A DNA stretch of 64,000 nt from Fragum whitleyi. Lineage: Eukaryota > Mollusca > Bivalvia > Cardiida > Cardiidae. The stretch is taken from positions 59,201,642 to 59,265,641 of the forward strand of contig OX411544.1 in assembly GCA_948146395.1 (NCBI GenBank), written 5' to 3'. The notes beneath the pieces were generated by a model. The model did no database searches, was not told the origin of the DNA, and saw nothing but the letters and a program-made list of their open reading frames with translations. This document shows, piece after piece, positions 20,151 to 30,300 of the stretch. The position numbers and the translations under genes were made by a program. Position 1 is the stretch's first letter. Each line of letters starts with the position of its first letter.

Positions 20151-20385
20151 CCTTTGATGCTGCCTAAAAATACATTTGTCTACAAAGATAGTTTCGAATC
20201 ATTGATTTTTTTCGTTGTCGTGAATCCGATTTTTATTCCTAAAAGAAACATTTTATAAATTCATTGATTCTATTACATTTTGATTGACATTTTGCACAAA
20301 ATTGATCAAAATATATGTGACAAAGAGTTAGACAAAATGTTAAAGTTTGAACAAAAACATTGCGGGTGGTTAAATATATTTACAT

Positions 20386-20643
20386 ATGAGACCCGTCAAG
20401 CGAAAAGGAACGATTTTGGAACTCCGTGACATAGAAGTTTGAATTTGGGATTGACTCTAGCAGAGGTCAACTGGAGGTCGAACTTCAAAACTTTTTTACA
20501 GAAAGCTAGAATGATTTCTTGATTGAGAAAATGAGTCATGTGCGAAATCTTTCGACCCAAGTCAACCTATGCAGTCCGCATAGTCTGACTAGTGTAGTCA
20601 CTTTACGCACAAGAGTACTTCCTTTTTGAGTGACGGGTTACAT
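20386..20643. mobile_element. MITE family M1, copy in gene A 3' UTR region
   Basis: Termini GAGACCCGTCAAGCGAAAAG and CTTTTTGAGTGACGGGTTAC are inverted, and an inner ACCTATGCAGTCC.../TCTGACT palindrome lies at about 20560-20600. It is between the stop (20150) and the poly(A) signals (20680), so it is probably transcribed as 3' UTR. Confidence 0.75.
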
Positions 20644-20679
20644 AATTTTTCCAGTAGAAAACTGTTTAAAAAATGTATA

Positions 20680-20692
20680 AATAAACAATAAA
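20680..20692 (+). terminator. Polyadenylation signals of gene A
   Basis: Two AATAAA hexamers, 20680-20685 and 20687-20692, about 530 nt after the stop and followed by a T/GT-rich stretch (GTGTTGCGTTC). They are the best canonical signals downstream of the stop. Confidence 0.55.
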
Positions 20693-21485
20693 GAGTGATA
20701 AATTTATTTGATTCAAAAGTGTTGCGTTCAAATTTGTTATTTCAGGCCTCGACGGCCAAAGTCCATCAAGGCTTAAATCATAGCGGATTGCCCTTCGATT
20801 ATCCTTGCGTTCGTGCGTAAATTCTGCATTTGAACATTCCTTTCTCTAAAACCACAGCTTTTTGGGACACTCTCTTTAAGATATGCGTTAAAATCTGAAC
20901 GGACGATAAGCACGACCCCTTAGAGCGATCTTGTCAAATCGGTCCAATATAGGGATTACATATTTTGGAAACAGAAGCAATTGTTTTCGCAAACAAGTTC
21001 CCTTTTTTCCTTTTTGCGATACAGGGCTGATTTTTTTCAAATTGTATTCGTCTTTTTATTGTCTACAGCAAACTCGTTCAATTTGGACCCTTCTGAAAAA
21101 GAGGGAAACAGTACAGATCAACATCAGAGTTAACAAAGGTTGATGTCCCGAAAATGAATACAACGTATTAAAACGTATTTTTATACGCCCATCGAAAAAC
21201 GTCCCGTATTATGTGATCGCCCGTGGTGTCAAAGCGTGCGTGTCCACATCTTTGTTCGGAGCATAACCCAGTCAGCTAATGTCCGATTTGCTTGAAACAG
21301 TGTAGGTTTGTTCCTCTTATGATCATGGAATGCAGTGCTCAAGAACCATATTTATACCTACCTTAATTTTTAAGTTATTTTTTATGCTGTTTTGCCTACC
21401 CGCCGTAGCATGAGAGTCCAGCAGTATATGGCTTATCTTGTCATAATTTGCCCCCCCCCCCTTTTTTAATTCTACATTATAACGC

Positions 21486-21997
21486 GATGGAGTAAAACAC
21501 ATATATGAACCAAAAAGAATTACATAGAACTTTATTCGCAATGAAATTCATATATCATGTGTTTTACTGTGTACACAGATAGCTCCGCGTATTTATGACG
21601 TCATACGTCATCTTCAGCAGGTAAGTTGATGCTTTTGACGCCATATAACTCGTGTTATTAATGACGTGCGTAGTTTTATGTGAAATACTTCAATATCATA
21701 ACCTATTTATCAATTTAACCTAAAAAAATGTAATGTAGCTATTTTACATCCAGAAAAGGGTAATCTAACTAATTTAAGAATTGTGATCGTGTTAAACTGG
21801 TTATAATTTCATTTTCCCGTTGATAAGTCAATGATTAAAGTCTGATAGGGAGGAGTTAAATATATGCAAAGCAAACTCCTCGAGCTCTGCCCTCGGATTT
21901 TACCTTTTGCATGTCACTCCTCGTCCATCAGACTTCATTCCTGGACACATCAATGCGAACATGAAATTATTTCATACATAGCACCATATTGACTAAA
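21486..21997. repeat. Dispersed repeat family F, copy 1
   Basis: Shares GAGTAAAACRCATAT, GAATTACATAGAACTT, TTATGACGTCATACGTCAT, TATATGCAAAGCAAAACTCC-like and GACACATCAAYGCGAA blocks with 55732-56190 in the same orientation. It has no coding capacity. Confidence 0.65.
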
Positions 21998-22049
21998 TTT
22001 AAGGATAAAATTGTGATCAGTTATTCGCGAAAGTGGACCACCTGTGAAT

Positions 22050-22140
22050 TTCGAAAAGTACCGACGTTAAGTACCGACGTTTCCCAGACTGCGCAAGCTG
22101 ACCAGAGTCGAAACTTTCCGCCTTTTGACAGGTTTTCTGA
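22050..22140. mobile_element. MITE family M1, internal fragment
   Basis: CAGACTGCGCAAGCTGACCAGAGTCGAAA matches the inner palindrome region of M1 (compare 12250-12290), but the terminal repeats are absent. Confidence 0.45.
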
Positions 22141-24163
22141 ATCTAAACTCAATAAATCATTCTACGTTTCTATACTGAGTTCCATACGAAAATATGTACT
22201 TTCAGTTTTTGCATTTCTCCTGATTTTTTCAAAGTTGGAGGAAAATTATGGAGTAAATTTGATACCATACTTTAGTCAAGACTTTTTGAAATTAAAAGTG
22301 ATATAAGCTTAGGAAAAAGTACCGCAGGGTGCATACACGCAGGCAGAACTTAAATTGTTGAGATTTGACCTCCTTACAACTTTTTCTTTGGTCAGAGCTG
22401 TGTGTTGATGTTTCATTATAGAGTTTCATAAGCTTTCCAAGCCATTACCAAACAAAATTTAATTTTTATGTAGACGTTTTGTGTACGTCAACGTTTGACA
22501 TTGCTTAGTTATTAAACCAGGAACTTATCGTTCAATGATGCTATGGCGTTCTATTACACCTCGATTTGCTTCTTAAAGTCCTTACATAATGATGACCTCA
22601 TTTCTATTGGAACATGAATGCTCAAACAATTATAATGACGTTCAAAATCTGACAAGGTTCGATTTTGTTAAACGACGTTTATTGGTAGTCAAACCATGTT
22701 GTAGAATCGTGCACAATTGTATTGAAGATGTGATTCTATGCTTAGCAAAGCCGCAAAGATTCAACTGAATTTATTTTTAGAACAATTATTCGCCTTACGC
22801 GTGATGAACATGCAAAACATGCAAAATCTGATGTCTCAAATTATTACAAAAAAAATTCCCATCTTGCGATTTCTGTTTTTGATTATAGTTTGCACATTCT
22901 CTTGGGAAACGTTTCATGACGATAGATTGTGTTATTTCAGAGATATTCAAAATTCAAAAATGCACACTTTCTTTCTTTTGGAACTAAGTATACATACATA
23001 TAGAAATCAAATTCCTTCAATCATTCGATCTCTAATATGCCACAGCCGTATCCAGCCTTTTTGCAAATATATGCGATAATGTTCCCTTTTTTCTGTTATT
23101 AAAATGATCAGAGATATAATTTCCATCATAGTTGCACCTTGTTGCAGTTATCAACTTGTTATTTCGAACTGAGACGTCATCTTAGGACTCATCAGAACTG
23201 GTAACTTTTCAATTCGTTAAAATTCTCGAAGTTAAGAGGCCAAGGCAGTTATATTGATCACGTGATTTGATATTACGTCAGCGTGTTTACTACTTCAATT
23301 CTGTCAAAACAAGTGTTGCGTATAGGTAGATTTTGCGCGGTGAGCCTTGAAATCAACTTTTAACTGTTAGACTCTCACGTCATTTGTTCGAATAGATAAA
23401 ACTGGTTAAAATAACGCATTGGGAATGTTTAAATTTACCTTTTAAACTAACGTTATTGCTTGTCTTAAAACGTTAAGTTCACTCAAACATGAACTTTTAT
23501 AACTGCAGTGAAGGGATTAGGTTAAATTCCTATCATTTGCTTTTTAACTATACCCGGTTTACCTATGGTTATGGACTCAGCGCCTACGTCAGAGATCAGT
23601 TTTGAAAATATACCTATATTGAATCAAATACAAATTATTAAGCATTGTTTGTCTATCATTCAAAATATTCGTGAACTTGAAGTACTGAATAGGAAGTGTC
23701 TATCTTTAACATCTATGTTTAGTTATGACCAAGCGACATTGTTTTCAAATAAAAAACAAAAATAACTACGACTTCCGACTATGGCGACCTAATTTGTCAT
23801 CTAATGAATTTTGGCGAGCATTGCGAGGTCTGGCGAGATTTTCAGCAACAACATCCTAAAATGGCCGACATTGAATTCGAAATGGCTGCAAAAGACCAAT
23901 GTTCGGACGGTGATGCTGATTGAAAATAAAATTCTTAAAATATCCATATTTTCGCCAATAAACTATAATTGGGACTGGTAAATGAATGACAAAGGTAGGT
24001 TCACAGAGTAATTAGATGTTTGTAACAACAACGCATGTTCCATGAATTGACATTGAAGAGCCTTGAGTGAATCACTCCTTTTAAGGATTCTACAACGTAC
24101 ACATACAGAAAGAATAAAGAGGGACGAAGTCAAAGCCTCGCACATCAGAATATCAAACGAGGG

Positions 24164-25138
24164 TTAAGGTTCATGTAAAGTGTTTGAGACCGAATTTTAA
24201 GGGCACTTCATTTGCCAAGAAAAAGCAGTATGTCCAGGTATATTGTATATCAAAATGAAGCTATTTATGAGCACAAGCAGTTAGGCAACATAAGACTGTT
24301 ATAAATATAGCGGTATAGCCACAACATCGTGGAAAAGGGTCATTTTGTACAGAACAAGCAACTGCATGACTGTTGGATAAAATCGGCTCATATTTTAACA
24401 AAGTCTAGCCTAAAGTACCATCCAGGTAGTGCTACAACCATTTGTATAAAACTCAGCCCCAAAACGTAGTTATGCAAGCAATTTATTTTGACTTATTTTA
24501 TAAACACATATGTCATATATGTCATTCTAATTTTGTAAACGTGTAGATCTTTTTAGGGTATGGTGTGTTATCATAACATAAATAGACATTAATTGTTTAT
24601 ATACCGGTAAGGTTGTTTAGCAATATATCAATTTCTATTTCACAGAATGATAAATATATAGTAATATTGTAAATCATTGAATTAAAAAAAATATAATTTG
24701 AAATAGATCGCAGAAAATATTTCACAATACTATGGTGTGATGTTGCACCATACCTTACATCTATTTTGAAAACAGACCAAACCGGTTTGACATGTATGTT
24801 GACAAAATAAATGGAAATTGACTGTTTCAAAAGAGCATTTTGAGACTGGGTTTTATATCTAAGGTTGTAGCACTACCTGAATGGTACTTCAGACTGTACT
24901 TTGTTAAAATACGGGGCGATTTTATGCAACCGTCATGCAGTTGCTTGTTCTGAACGAAATGACCCTTTTCCACAATGTTTTGGCTATACCGCTATAGCTA
25001 TGACAGTCTTATGTTGCTTAACTGCTTGTGCTCATGAATACCTTCATTTTGATATATAATATACCTGGACATACTGCTTTTTATCGGCTAATGAAGTGCC
25101 CTTAAAATTGGGTCTCAAACACTTTACATGAACCTTAA
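24164..25138. mobile_element. Long-TIR element M6 (975 bp, TTAA-flanked)
   Basis: TTAA at both ends. Arms of roughly 275 bp (24168-24440 and 24864-25134) are inverted copies: GGTTCATGTAAAGTGTTTGA at the left equals the complement of the right end; inner blocks such as CATAAGACTGTTATA and GCAACTGCATGAC also pair. The centre is AT-rich and codes for nothing recognisable. Probably non-autonomous; TTAA suggests a piggyBac-like mobiliser (inference). Confidence 0.85.
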
Positions 25139-25444
25139 GCTGTGATAACTACTTTTCGCCTTACACGTCACATGTACAATTCTTTCCGCATATACTCTAC
25201 ATTTTTCAAATAAATTCAAAGCGTCTGTGAAGTACGGGTAGAAATTTTGTACCCGGGTCTCCGAGATTTCGTTACTTGTGGGTACTCGAGTACCCGACGA
25301 TAACTGTCCATATATTTATTACATTAACTAATTACAATGGCGGATCCAGAAATTTGGAAAGGGGGCTCAAACATAAATTCCGAAATGGTTTTAAGGCGCG
25401 CAGGTTTTGAAAATCTGTGACTCGCTAATAATAAAGTCGGGACT

Positions 25445-25620
25445 CTCAGAGCTATCTGATGTACGTATTCTGTGCAGGGCGGGACTTAACCGTGACGTAA
25501 TTTGATAAGTTTACTTTTCAATAGTTTGGGTTCTTTCAAATTTGAGTCAGTAATCATCGTTAACGCGCGCAAATAATTGTATCCTAAAACCTAACGGATT
25601 CACGTGCTTTGAGAGAGTGA
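25445..25620. repeat. Dispersed repeat family R, copy 1
   Basis: TGACGTAATTTGATAAGTTT, CAATAGTTTGGGTT and GCGCAAATAATTGTA blocks are shared with 58935-59100, just upstream of gene B's exon at 59159, in the same orientation. Confidence 0.5.
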
Positions 25621-26110
25621 ACACATTTTATCGTTTGATTACCAAGGCTGAAGTTACGAGGATTTGGTTACCAATCTATGATTTAAGGTCTCAAGTTATT
25701 TATGTCGACTCTCTTTAGAAGTAGGTTATTTTAGATAAAAGCTGATATCCCTTAACCTTAAGTGCAACGACCCGTTACTTAGGCTCCGCCCTGCCAGGGC
25801 ATTAATCATGGATAATACGTAGGACAATCTGTAAATCAACATCAGAAAAGAATTAATTAATGGTGTTTTAAATAGTCTTCAATTCTTTTCTGAATTTGAT
25901 CCCAGAAGCTCCAAATTCTTTATATAATGGTCGGGTAACGGGTAATGATTCAGGGCCCTGGTCGGAACGTTACCCTACCATATAATCGAGTATCGAAAAC
26001 TCGTTCTAGGTCAACTTTGAAGCGAATGAAATTCGGTGTGCTGTTCTGAAGTCACCCGATAAAAAGTCCAAAACAATCCGTAATTTTCAGCTTCATGGAC
26101 ATTTGTTCGT

Positions 26111-26350
26111 GTGTGGCCCGTTACGCGAGAAAGGACCATCTTGGAAATCTGTTAAATAAATATTTGAAAACGAGATATGTTCCAGCATAAGGGAACTTAA
26201 TGTCTCATTTAAAAAAATCGCATCATTCGATCATTCTAGATTTTAAAAAATCCTTCACATGCCTAAAATTTCGACCCTAGTCAGTCTACGCGGAATGCGC
26301 AGACTGACTGTGGTCGATATTTTACGCACTGTCCAAATGGTCGCCTGGCG
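26111..26350. mobile_element. MITE family M1, decayed copy
   Basis: The left terminus GGCCCGTTACGCGAGAAAGG is clear, and the inner palindrome TAGTCAGTCTACGCGG...TGCGCAGACTGACT is intact at about 26278-26312. The right terminus is degraded. It lies upstream of gene B's promoter. Confidence 0.6.
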
Positions 26351-26632
26351 CCTTCCAAATGAAATCGGTTAACGGGTTTGTTTGTTGTTTAACTTATCAT
26401 ACGGGGTAAAATGTACAGTCGTTGACGAGTTTCTTTAGAAATGTGTGGATCTTTTCATCTAATTCCTTTCAAACATCATAATTGATGTACATTCAATATA
26501 AATATTTAGAGTGAATAACGTGAAAGCCTATTCAGATGAATATTCCATTTATTTACATCAGTATATTGACTATATTGATTCTATTTTGAAAAGAGTATTT
26601 TTGTGGAAATTCAAAAGAAATCGGCGATAGGA

Positions 26633-26640
26633 TATAAAAG
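26633..26640 (+). promoter_or_regulatory. Candidate TATA box of gene B
   Basis: TATAAAAG in GGATATAAAAGCGATG. Placed ~30 bp upstream of the inferred transcription start near 26663, with a consistent first-exon donor at 26745. No transcript evidence is available. Confidence 0.5.
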
Positions 26641-26662
26641 CGATGTAAAGTAATCGAGTTCA

Positions 26663-26744
26663 AACGGTCCCGAAACGTCGTATTGACTGCTTTTTCTGAC
26701 TGCAGTTACGATTGTTCGAAATCTTACGGCTCGTCTTACTACGG
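26663..26744 (+). other. Candidate 5' non-coding exon of gene B
   Basis: Inferred from the TATA spacing at its start and a strong donor (ACGG|GTAAGT) at 26745. The first coding exon begins exactly at an acceptor (TTTTTTCAAG|ATGG), which implies a preceding non-coding exon. The start position is approximate. Confidence 0.45.
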
Positions 26745-26987
26745 GTAAGTGGTTACAGAAATAGATAAACCGATCAATAAATTTCTATCATTCTATGTAC
26801 ATTCGGCAAATAATTTTCTTTTAGAAGAAAAGGTATTGTAAAAGAAGAATTCACTGTAATTCGACTAGGAAAATAAGCATGTGGGATATAGGGCGTTCAG
26901 CAAAGAAATGTTTTTGCGCAATTCTATTTGTCGTTTGTTTTGCAAACTGCTACAGATAGATTCTAGAAAAACTCATAACTATATAAA

Positions 26988-27217
26988 TTAACCCTTTGCT
27001 GTTTAATCCCTGCTTTTTACGTGCCTGTGATTTTATGATTGAGAAAACATTGTGAAAAAAGAAGAAATTGCTTCTGACAAGCAATTTTCTTCTTTTTCCA
27101 CCTTATTTTCTACCCTACAGAATGGATATTTTTCAAATAAAATCCACTTTGAATTTTCGTCTGCAAAACCTTTGAATTTGGACAGGTCCAAAATTTTGTA
27201 AAACAGGAAAGTGTTAA
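26988..27217. mobile_element. MITE M8 (TTAA-flanked, 230 bp)
   Basis: TTAACCCTTTGCTG at the left mirrors CAGGAAAGTGTTAA at the right. It contains a hairpin of family L (27043-27112: GAAGAAATTGCTT / AAGCAATTTTCTTC). It lies in the 5' UTR intron of gene B, 76 nt before the first coding exon. Confidence 0.65.
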
Positions 27218-27238
27218 ACAAACACAGAGTTATTTTGC

Positions 27239-27264
27239 TTTTTTTTTTTTTTTTTTTTTTTTTT
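27239..27264 (+). repeat. T26 homopolymer before the first coding exon of gene B
   Basis: 26 consecutive T, 29 nt upstream of the start codon, within what would be the polypyrimidine tract of the intron before the first coding exon. Length is likely variable between individuals. Confidence 0.8.
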
Positions 27265-27293
27265 CGAACAACTGTGACCTTCCTTTTTTCAAG

Positions 27294-27357
27294 ATGGATG
27301 GATTAGTATATCTGATAATTTTCGCCAGTATTAATATAGTCACAGTATTCGGACAAG
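27294..27357 (+). CDS. Gene B exon 2 (start codon and signal peptide)
   Basis: Starts at the ATG immediately after the acceptor CAAG. 64 nt, donor GTAAAT from 27358, phase 1 out. It encodes MDGLVYLIIFASINIVTVFG(Q): hydrophobic core with a short polar end, a typical secretory signal, cleaved probably just before APVF of the next exon. Confidence 0.85.
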
Positions 27358-30300
27358 GTAAATATACTTTTATAACTTTTCTTTCTTTCTGTTCCCCCGT
27401 TTACGTATTTCTAATAAAAGTTGACTGGGCAAGAATTAACAGAGATGATTCGGTTCCACGATTTTTTTCTTTCATTTGAATATTTGTAAGAAATTGGTGA
27501 GGCAAAATTATATAATATTTATGCAAGTCTTAAATTTAACTAAAGAAAATTTGAAAATCCGATTTGAAGAGTATTTCTTTCAAATATTTCATGAAATCAT
27601 CTACCGACTCATTATGGTTCGTTATCGTTTTTGGTATTATTACTTTTTATTATTATCATTTCCTTGGTTTTGTTTTTCGTTGAGTATTTATGTCTATTTT
27701 CCTGCTACTTCTTCTGCTCTGTTTTTGTTGTTCATTTACAGATTACAAGAGAAAAAATAATATTAAAACAAAAGAATATTAATCACAAACTGCAAAAGGA
27801 TGCAAGATGATGGATTAAAGCCTATTTTGTTACAATTCAAGAATGCAATGCATTAAATTTGTCTAATGGTCTTCTCTTAATGTACCTACACAGATTTAAT
27901 AGGTTTTTGATTTGCGTTCGAAACTTAGGTATACCAATGCCTTAGTTTAAAGTGTGGTGCTCAAAAACTACATAAAACGTGCTGAATATATTAAATGCAA
28001 CTTAAAAAATGGGAGAGACTATATGTATCGGTACTGTACTCTTGGGTTGACTCTGTAGCGCAGTGGTTAAGGATACATATATCGGACTTGGCAGAGCTAG
28101 GTACGAAAGACCGGTGGTGACTTCTTTTATTCACACTTAACGCTTCAAACTTCAAATATATGATCTTGAAATGTGAACTGTGAAGTGTGAAGTTTGAAGT
28201 GTGAAGTTTGAAGTAAGGAGTGTGAACTTTGAAGTGTAAAGTTTGAAGTGTGAAGTGTGATGTGAATACTGTGAAGTGTGAAGTTTGAACTTTGAAGTGT
28301 GAAGTGTGAACTGTGAAAGGTGAACTGTAAATGTGAAGTTGAAAATTTTCAAAGTTGAAGTTTATCAAATTTCCATATATCCTCGAATGACCTACCTTCG
28401 CCACCCTAAGCTTTACTTCAAAATAACATAAATATAAGAAAGGCCCCTTTAAAAACTATAAACTTACCAAAAAGAATAATCAGTTCGAAGCTTATATCTT
28501 GAATAATCTTCCTCTAAGATAATTGTTAGAACAATAAATCTGGCCCTGAATCAATGATCCTGTTTTTGTCAGCCATTTTCCTTTGAATGTAACTCCGCCC
28601 GCCCTGTGACGTCATTTGTAAATACACAACAGCTAAGGCCAAGCAATTTAGAAATTTGGTTCTGGTTACTCATATCATTTGAAAACAAAGTTTAACATTT
28701 ATTAAACATGAAATGAACATTCACAATCAATTAAGTCTAATTCAAAGGTTTGAATATGAGGTTCTGTTTGATTTGATTTTATTGTTTTATGTGTATTTTA
28801 TTACTGTTTACAGACTGCAATGTGGACAGAGAAACTGATCCCCTCTTCTAATCACTCTTACTGGTGAGCAGTAAGACAAGTGGACCCAGTGCAAACACGG
28901 GAACCCGTTTTCCTTTTTTCCATCGCACTGTGCCCATTTCACAAACACCAGGAAAGCACAATTTTTTAGTTCATCTGGTTGAAATTTGTTACAAACACAA
29001 CACAATGCGGCTTCATCATCAGAATCACTATCTGTGATGTCACTATTGTCCTCACTAATGTAGATATGGGATGGTCCTGGCTTAGGAACTGGAATAGGAC
29101 AGTCATCATTATGTTGCTTTTTCTTTTCCTGTAACCCTTTACTGTTTTTAGGTCCACTTAGTTTAGCTTTTGGTGCTGGTTTCATATTCATTTCATGCTC
29201 TTTCATCTTTTCAATAATGTCATCACTCACTTCTTTTCCAGCTATTAGTTTACTCATTGTTTTTCTTTGCTTTGTTACATTTTCACTTTTAATTTTCTTA
29301 AGATTTGCTTCCTTTGTTGAAAATAGTAGTGAAATGTCATCTTGAGTTTCGACATTTAGTGGAGTTGAGTTTTGATTAACATCCTGATTTTTCTCCACAT
29401 TGTACACTTCAGCTGGAATCATTGAGTCTGGAGGTATAGCGGTTATGTCCAAGGGATAGATGCTGGTACGCCTAAAGGCTGATTGTGCATTTTCAGAAGA
29501 CAAGGCTTTTGAATAGACACGGCAAGCTACTTCACAAATGTTAAATCTGGTCAACACCGACTCTGTTTGTCTCATAAGCTTGTGGCACTCTGAATTGAAC
29601 ATCCTTTCAAAAGGACCATAGCAAGCAACATCCAAAGGTTGTAAAATGTGGCTAGTGTGGGGTGACAGAAAGAAAAAGATTATTCCATTTTCTTTTGCCC
29701 ACTCACACAGGCCTACTGATACATGAGACTTATGGCCGTCCAGTATGAGAATGACATTCTGTTCTTCACGACCTGGGATGTATTTAACGAAGTGTTCCTG
29801 AATGTACTGCCTGAAAACTGCATGATTTGACCAACCACTTTCACTAACAGTACCATCTGCACCAGGGCTCTTTCCATCTAGTAAAGCTGAATTCATCCTT
29901 TTCCCTGGAAAGACAAAAAAGGGGGGAATTGCCATTCCACTAGCACTTATACATCCTAGGATTGTAACGGTCTTGCCTCGTCCAGATGTCACAGCTTGGA
30001 GGCAAGCAGATGACTTCCCAACTATAAAAGGGGGTTTATGCTCTGTAGTGACGCCTTTTTCATCCAAGTTAAAGATGAGATGTGGTTTGTCTGTTAGACC
30101 ATGTTTTCTGAGGCATTTTTCCAGGTTCTCAAAGTAGGCAGTAACGGTTTCTTCAGAGGTACACTTGGCTCTACAATATTCCAGACCCCTTGGTTTTAAA
30201 ACTCGTAGTTCTGGCCACCTTTTGAGAAAACCATCTAACCACCGGAGGGATAATGGTTGATCCTTTGTCCTCTTCCCTAATTGAATAGCTAAATCAGTAG

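Larger units (their letters stand above)
20693..26632. other. Intergenic region between gene A and gene B
   Basis: No exon or conserved protein segment is recognised. The longest open stretches (for example 22738-23079 and 21989-22306) lack family motifs and overlap repeats. The region holds repeat F (21486-21997), a fragment of M1 (22050-22140), the long-TIR element M6 (24164-25138), repeat R (25445-25620) and a decayed M1 copy (26111-26350). Confidence 0.5.

Noticed and set aside
22738..23079. 113-codon open frame in the intergenic region
   Set aside because: AT-rich, no recognisable family, no splice or promoter context; it may be chance.
23565..23765. 66-codon open frame MVMDSAPTSEISFENI...
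   Set aside because: Begins well but has no homology I recognise, no domain and no polyadenylation context; not supportable as a gene without transcripts.
27991..28404. Open frames with repeating TSHFTVHTSHF-like residues (minus strand)
   Set aside because: They translate the GAAGTKTGAA array in the transposon end; the composition is fixed by the DNA repeat.
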